This document shows, piece after piece, positions 17,730-22,127 of a DNA stretch of 22,127 bases. Both the position numbers and the translations under genes were made by a program. Below the pieces are notes generated by a model. It worked only from the letters and a program-made list of their open reading frames with translations. It had not been told where the DNA came from and made no database searches. Source of the stretch: Hondaea fermentalgiana (taxonomy: Eukaryota > Sar > Bigyra > Thraustochytrida > Thraustochytriidae). The stretch spans positions 54,654 to 76,780 of the forward strand of contig NPFB01000032.1 of the NCBI GenBank assembly GCA_014084085.1, read 5' to 3'. Each line of letters starts with the position of its first letter. Position 1 is the stretch's first letter.

Positions 17730-18014
17730 GATTTTGATCTTTCCAACTTCTCGAGTGACGACAAGAGCACGGGGCACGAACAGCGCCTGGCTGCAAGAAC
17801 ATTTGGTCTTGACCACAATTCATCACGATTTCTTAGGCTGATCAAGCAAGCAAGTCAAGCAAGCCTGGCCCGGTCATTCAGTCGTTCGCTCGCTCGCTCG
17901 CTCACTCTCGGCGAAAGTCGAGATTTCCTTTCTCACGAAAGCTGCCGCCAGCGCAGCATGCTACTAAAGACCGACGGAGACCCCCCGAACGCAGGGTTCG
18001 ACCTCGGCCGCTGA
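17730..18014 (+). CDS. Possible terminal exon of an unidentified gene
   Basis: After an acceptor-like CTGACAAAAATTCAG (branch-like CTGAC included), the frame reads DFDLSNFSSDDKSTGHEQRL, continues without a stop for 94 codons and ends at TGA 18012-18014. The composition includes Asp, Asn, Phe and Lys, unusual for this region. A GTGAGT donor word lies 52 bp upstream at 17678, after CTCGTCCTCAGAAGATC, so a short intron 17678-17729 is conceivable. The upstream exon is not identifiable, the middle of the frame crosses a GCTC repeat, and no family is recognised. Confidence 0.2.
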   Translation, partial: DFDLSNFSSDDKSTGHEQRLAARTFGLDHNSSRFLRLIKQASQASLARSFSRSLARSLTLGESRDFLSHESCRQRSMLLKTDGDPPNAGFDLGR

Positions 18015-19290
18015 AGCTCGCGAGCCCGCGCGCGCTGCTCGAGATTTTACGTTTCGCCGGTCGCATTGGCCGTGCAAGCGTTGGCCTCGCGGCCCTGCGA
18101 CTGCACGGTCGCGATTGTGACAGTCTAACGTCTGCGAGCTGCAGCTGCAGCAGCCAGCTGCAGCGGCGTAATCTCAAGGGCAGAAAAAGAGAACGTGCCC
18201 TCGCGAACGCGCTCCCCGGTCCCATTCCTAGCCGCTTCTTCGCTGCTTCAACACCTTCCAAAGCTTCTCTCTTCCTCCTCTCGCTGCCAGAGGTACGCGA
18301 GACAGGCAAGGAGGGCAGAAGGAACGAAAGAAGGAATAGCGGCGGCAGGCCGGCGGAGAGACGGCTGGCCAGGTGCGGCTGACGGTCAGTCAATCGTTGG
18401 CTCCACAGCTGCTGCATTGCTGTAGCTGTGCTGTGCAAGACGCAGAGGCGAAAGACGCGGCGATGGAAAGACGCGGCACAGACGTTTGAGGGCTTCACCG
18501 CGCCCGTTTGTTCGCTTGCTTCGAACCGTGCTGCAGAGCCTGGACACCGACCGCTGTGCGCAGTGCAGGCCAGCCAAGGGGGGAGGGGAGAGTGAGCGGG
18601 AAGGAAGCACGGGGCCTGGCCCCGCCGCTTGTGTTCCACGCACGCACGCGCGCACGCTGTGCCTCGGCCTCCTCCCCTCGTCGCCTCCCAGCCCACCTCC
18701 CGGAGACGGAAGCGCCGTGCAACACGCGGGCAACCGGCACTGCGGGACCCCCACACTGTGGATCACAATGTGAAAGCCTCCGCCGCGCACATAGCTTCGG
18801 GAAGAGGCGGGACGGTCCCTCCCTGACGGCTCTGCCCGCCCGCGACCGGAGGGAGGGAAGGAGGCGCACGGGGGCGCTCTCCAGGTCTTGGCAATGATTC
18901 CCAGCCGGCCGCCGGCCTGGAGATCGCTTCCGCGTCGGTTGTGCTCGAGGTCAGCGAACGTGTCGGGACGGGCGTCTCTTTTTCGAGTCCAAGGAACCAG
19001 GATTCTTTCTGATCGATGATCGCTTGGGATCTGGGAGGGGAGGTTTTGGTCGAATTGCCGTAGAGGCGTCTCGCATCGACCGTTTGCCAAATACCTAGCT
19101 AGCTGGCTGGCTCATCTGGAGCTGGCCAAAGCGGTCCCAGATCCTTCTCGATCGACACGTGAACGACGCGTTTGCGCTCGTCGCGCAGACTGTTCGCCGG
19201 GGATTCCTCGTCGACGCGTGAGGCCTGCAATACGCCTCTTCAGAAGAGCTCGCTTCTTCGCGTCGTCCCTGGCGGCCTTGCCGCTTTCAA

Positions 19291-19309
19291 TTTAATTAAG
19301 TCAATTAAA
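19291..19309. repeat. A/T-rich inverted repeat
   Basis: TTTAATT and AATTAAA form a perfect 7-bp inverted repeat around a 5-base spacer, in an otherwise GC-rich neighbourhood. Confidence 0.7.
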
Positions 19310-20403
19310 CCACCCCTTTCACCCTTCTCCTTCGCGTCCAGAAGAACTTGGCCCACGACATTATCCATGGCATACAATGCGATACGAGACGATGCATTAC
19401 AACAGTTACCTTGTGCTCTGTGTTCCTCGCAGCTACTAGCCATTGCAGTTAGCTGCTGCGTTCTTGCCCCTGGCTGCGTGCGCAAAAGGATTCCTCAGGC
19501 CATGCTGGCATGATCCGCGCCCACCCCGCCTGCCGCACCGTGCTCATTCTGTACGTTTGGTGCTGCTTTGAATTTGCCTTCCTTGCAACTGCAAGGCTAG
19601 TAAACTGCTGCGAAAAGGAAAACAAGCGAGCGAGCTAGCCACTGTCAACAGCAGCGCAGAGGCAAGCGCTGTACTGCTTCGAAGACACCCCCTCGAATGG
19701 GGCCAGATTATCTTGTCTCCAGGAAGAGCCTCGTGATCGAAAAAGTGGACTTGCGTGCAACGGCTTTCCTGGCCAGTGCCGTTACACCGCTGCACTGCAG
19801 TGTGCTGAGCTGCACTGTCTGCATTTTGTCGTCAGCCAGTTGCTTCTCTGCTCATCTGCGTTGCAGTGCCCTGTATTGCGTTGATTGACAGTGAGTTGCG
19901 TTCGTTCAGTCCATCGATCGATCGACGTGGCTGTATTGATACTACGGCATTACACGGCAGGGGCTAACTGTAAATTCAAAGCGTTGGTCACGTCTGGGTG
20001 CATTGCATTGCTTTTTTTATTCCCGTGCGCGTATCCTCGGCGGGCGGCAGCGGCAGCGGGCTGCAGAGCGTTGCACAAGCACTGCATTGCGAATTCTTGA
20101 CTGACTTTTTGCCTTGCCTCATCGCCCTGCCCTCGACCTTTCCTTAAGCCTTGCTATTCCCTCTGTTGCATTACATTCCGCAACTCATGTCAATCTGCGT
20201 TGGAGGAAGGGAACTTGCGAGCTAGCCAGCCAGCTGCATTGCAACACAGGCTCCCGACCAGGCCACTTGCCGCAGCGCGAAAGTTCCAGCAACCAGACGT
20301 GTCGGTCGTCAAGCGCGTCGATCTCGGTGCGCGAAGCTGCTGGCGGCACGACTTAGACTCGACACCCCAGCTCCGCTCAGCGCCCATTTCGACTTTTCAA
20401 CGG

Positions 20404-20423
20404 TTTTTTTTTTTTTTTTTTTT
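20404..20423 (-). repeat. T20 homopolymer
   Basis: Twenty consecutive T residues. Read on the minus strand it is a poly(A) tract, but no retrogene-like sequence is recognisable upstream of it on that strand. Confidence 0.95.
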
Positions 20424-21088
20424 GCTGTGCGTGCTGGCCTTCCAAGGGCCGCAGCGTTTTGTCCAGGCTGACGTGCGCTCTTTGCATGAAAGGGCTGCAC
20501 GAGCCTTGGCAAAGAAAAGGGCCCTGAGTAAAAGAGAGAGCAGGGTCGAGACTGTTTTGCAAGACGCCTTGCCTTCAAGATGAAAGGCGAGAGCGGACAA
20601 TGTCCTCACTCGGTCTCGGGCAAGAGAGAATGAGCGCGAGTGCGTGTGACGATACTAAAAGTGTGTTTTGATCTTGCTTGTATGATAAAAGAATCTGTTG
20701 TTATTGAAAAAACTGTACAAAGAGCAATGCAGGGTTATCGCAAAAAAAAAAAGGCACTGCCAAGAACTGCTTGCTCAGAATTCTTGGCGCTATCACCTCT
20801 GCGTCAATCAGAGGAAACTCCCTCATTCAGAATTGGTGTTTTTTCCATTCCGCGCTAAAGGACCCATGAGAAGGTCCATTTTACATCATTTGTCCTCACT
20901 CCATCCACCTGGTCGTGTCATCATATTACCTCGATATCGTCTTTCGTTTCTGGCTGGCAGCAACAGAAGCTTTTAGCGATCAAAATCTCGTAAACGCCAT
21001 GGCGGATTGACCGATCGTCTCGTCGTTCACTTGTATGCATACTGACTGGCTGGTTCGCTGGTTTACTTGCTGACTTGCTCCGCGTCAT

Positions 21089-21382
21089 TTAGTCTGAGCT
21101 TGCGTGCGGTAAGACCGCGACCGCATGGACGCGGTTTCGCCATGCTCGTGGGGTCACCGGGTTATGCTCAAGGTTCTGATGCCATGACTCGACGGGCTCT
21201 TGTGGATTGCTCGAGACGGGCGAGTCGAGTCGCATTCCGTCCAAGCTCAACTCGTCCGTCACAGACACGGACCTCACGTAGCGCGAGTTGTGGAATCCAG
21301 ATTGTTTGTTGGAGAGCGCGACGCGCGGGCTTGTGGCGGGACCGTATGCCCTTGGCGTCGTCGACTCGGGTTGGACGGGCAT
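21089..21382 (-). CDS. Possible C-terminal exon or small protein, minus strand
   Basis: From an ATG at 21382 the frame gives 97 residues ending at TAA 21089-21091. The frame is also open upstream to 21571 (161 codons in all), then blocked by a stop. The translation has mixed composition with few low-complexity runs, including VRSVSVTDELSLDGMRLDSP and ESWHQNLEHNPVTPRAWRNR. Codons are RNY-biased with high GC3. The opposite strand has stops here, unlike most of the region. ACATACAG at about 21524-21517 on the minus strand could be a splice acceptor, with 5' exons to the right of the window. No domain is recognised. Confidence 0.35.
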   Translation of the reverse strand: MPVQPESTTPRAYGPATSPRVALSNKQSGFHNSRYVRSVSVTDELSLDGMRLDSPVSSNPQEPVESWHQNLEHNPVTPRAWRNRVHAVAVLPHASSD

Positions 21383-21571
21383 TCTCCTCGTCTCTTGGCC
21401 CTCTCTTGCGGGCTCGGGTCTTTTGCGTGCTGGCTGTGCGTGCCGTGGCCGCGCTCTCTCTCGCCTGCCGGGCGCCGAGCGCGCGCGCCTGCTTCTTGCG
21501 TTCTCCTCCGACAGCTTGCCTACTGTATGTGTGTCTGTCCTGTCGTCGATGGGCGATCTGCGCGATGTGCT

Positions 21572-22072
21572 TTACGCGCGGCGGCTGGATGCACGATGCC
21601 GCGGGTCGCCTCGCGTCTGCTCGCTCGTCTGCCGCGTCTTTCGCGCCGCGCTGCTCCTCTCGCTGCTCTGCTCTGCGCTGCGCTGCGTTGCACTGCCCTT
21701 CGCTGCTCCGCTGCGCTCTGCTCTGCTCTGCTCTGCTCTGCTCGACGCTGCTCTCGCTCGCTCGCTCGCTGCGTTCCTTGTTTGCTTTGCCTGCCTCGAC
21801 CGGCCCGCCCGCCGACCGCGGTCTTTCGCCTCTTTCGCTTCTTTCACTTCTTTCGCACTTCCCTCCCCTCTCCTTTCGTCGCCCGCACATCCCACAGCCT
21901 CTCCCGCAGCCCGCGGGCGCCTGCCCGCCCCGCAGACCCGCGGAGGAAGGGGCAGGGCGAGGGGGCTGGCGGGCAGAGCAGGCCAGAGGGGGCCGGCAGA
22001 GGGGGAGCGGGCGCCAGCTCACGCCCGCCCCGCCCGCACTCTTTTCGGGGAGCGGGAGAGGGAGAAAAAGAA
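21572..22072. other. GC-rich low-complexity region at the right edge
   Basis: CTCTG, GCTC and TTTCG repeats, then a purine-rich and GC-rich stretch. The minus-strand frame at 21168-22022 translates to Ser/Arg/Glu/Ala monotony and is judged an artefact of the repeats. Confidence 0.55.
21716..21743. repeat. (CTCTG)n pentanucleotide repeat
   Basis: About five exact CTCTG units, with looser CTGCG/CTCTG words from 21655 on. Confidence 0.9.
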
Positions 22073-22081
22073 AAGAAAGAA

Positions 22082-22125
<44 letters not shown>

Positions 22126-22127
22126 AA
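22073..22127. repeat. (GAAA)n microsatellite running off the window
   Basis: About eleven or more GAAA units, slightly irregular at the left, continue to the last base. The window end may coincide with a repeat that is hard to assemble. Confidence 0.95.

Larger units (their letters stand above)
18015..21088. other. Mixed-composition intergenic or unresolved region
   Basis: 18.0-18.9 kb is GC-rich repeat-like DNA. 18.9-21.0 kb has a more balanced composition, with A/T patches, a T20 tract and an 11-A tract (20742-20752). Minus-strand frames at 19100-19485 and 18386-19090 look protein-like in places (one reads ALYAMDNVVGQVLLDAKEKG), but the alternative frames of the same DNA look equally plausible and none begins with a usable ATG. 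I can assign no gene, RNA or mobile element. Confidence 0.5.

Noticed and set aside
17985..18015. tRNA-like GGTTCGA word
   Set aside because: It lies in a short CGAAC...GTTCG hairpin. No acceptor stem, D-arm or A box can be built around it.
18500..18540. GGTTCGAAGC word on the minus strand as a tRNA B box
   Set aside because: The flanking bases do not form a T-arm stem and no A box is found at the right distance.
18386..19090. 234-codon minus-strand frame
   Set aside because: The start of this stretch looks protein-like in all three minus frames, so the impression is not discriminating. The rest is GC-rich monotony.
20404..20423. T20 tract as the poly(A) end of a minus-strand retroelement
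   Set aside because: No reverse transcriptase, endonuclease, target-site duplication or gene-like sequence is visible next to it.

Overview
The window is nuclear DNA of a eukaryote with flagella or cilia. It holds eukaryotic multidomain genes, one GT-AG intron with a consensus donor, good -3 purine start contexts, and no operon features or Shine-Dalgarno sites. GC-rich DNA, a 5.2-kb intronless coding frame and WW-like/LRR/IQ architecture fit an intron-poor protist. A stramenopile of the thraustochytrid type is my best guess, but this is inference and no marker gene here proves it.

Two genes are solid, both on the + strand. At 3388-8586 an intact 1732-residue protein combines about 19 cysteine-type (AMN1/F-box-like) leucine-rich repeats, 11 IQ motifs, a canonical WW domain, a B-box-type zinc finger, seven more WW-like modules and a C-terminal R3H-like domain. 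After 299 bp comes a WD40 protein of the CFAP52 (WDR16) type. Its first coding exon (8886-8983) and a 141-bp intron (8984-9124) can be read directly and restore the conserved N-terminus, giving 649 residues. CFAP52 sits inside ciliary doublet microtubules, so the pair may be a small axonemal neighbourhood, although the large protein's role is unknown.

Layout: 1-3190 is GC-rich low-complexity DNA dominated by 4-5 bp repeats. 3190-3387 is the likely promoter and 5' leader of the LRR gene. 3388-10976 is the two-gene block. 10977-11545 is the 3' flank of the WD40 gene, with three copies of a 132-136 bp tandem repeat. From 11.5 kb to the end is GC-rich, microsatellite-laden DNA full of long overlapping open frames on both strands, most of them by-products of composition. 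A few islands there look more like protein (minus 11862-12293, plus 14276-14433, plus 17730-18014, minus 21089-21382). They are listed with low confidence because no family is recognisable and exon structures cannot be closed. No tRNA, rRNA, CRISPR array, transposase, reverse transcriptase or viral gene was recognised.
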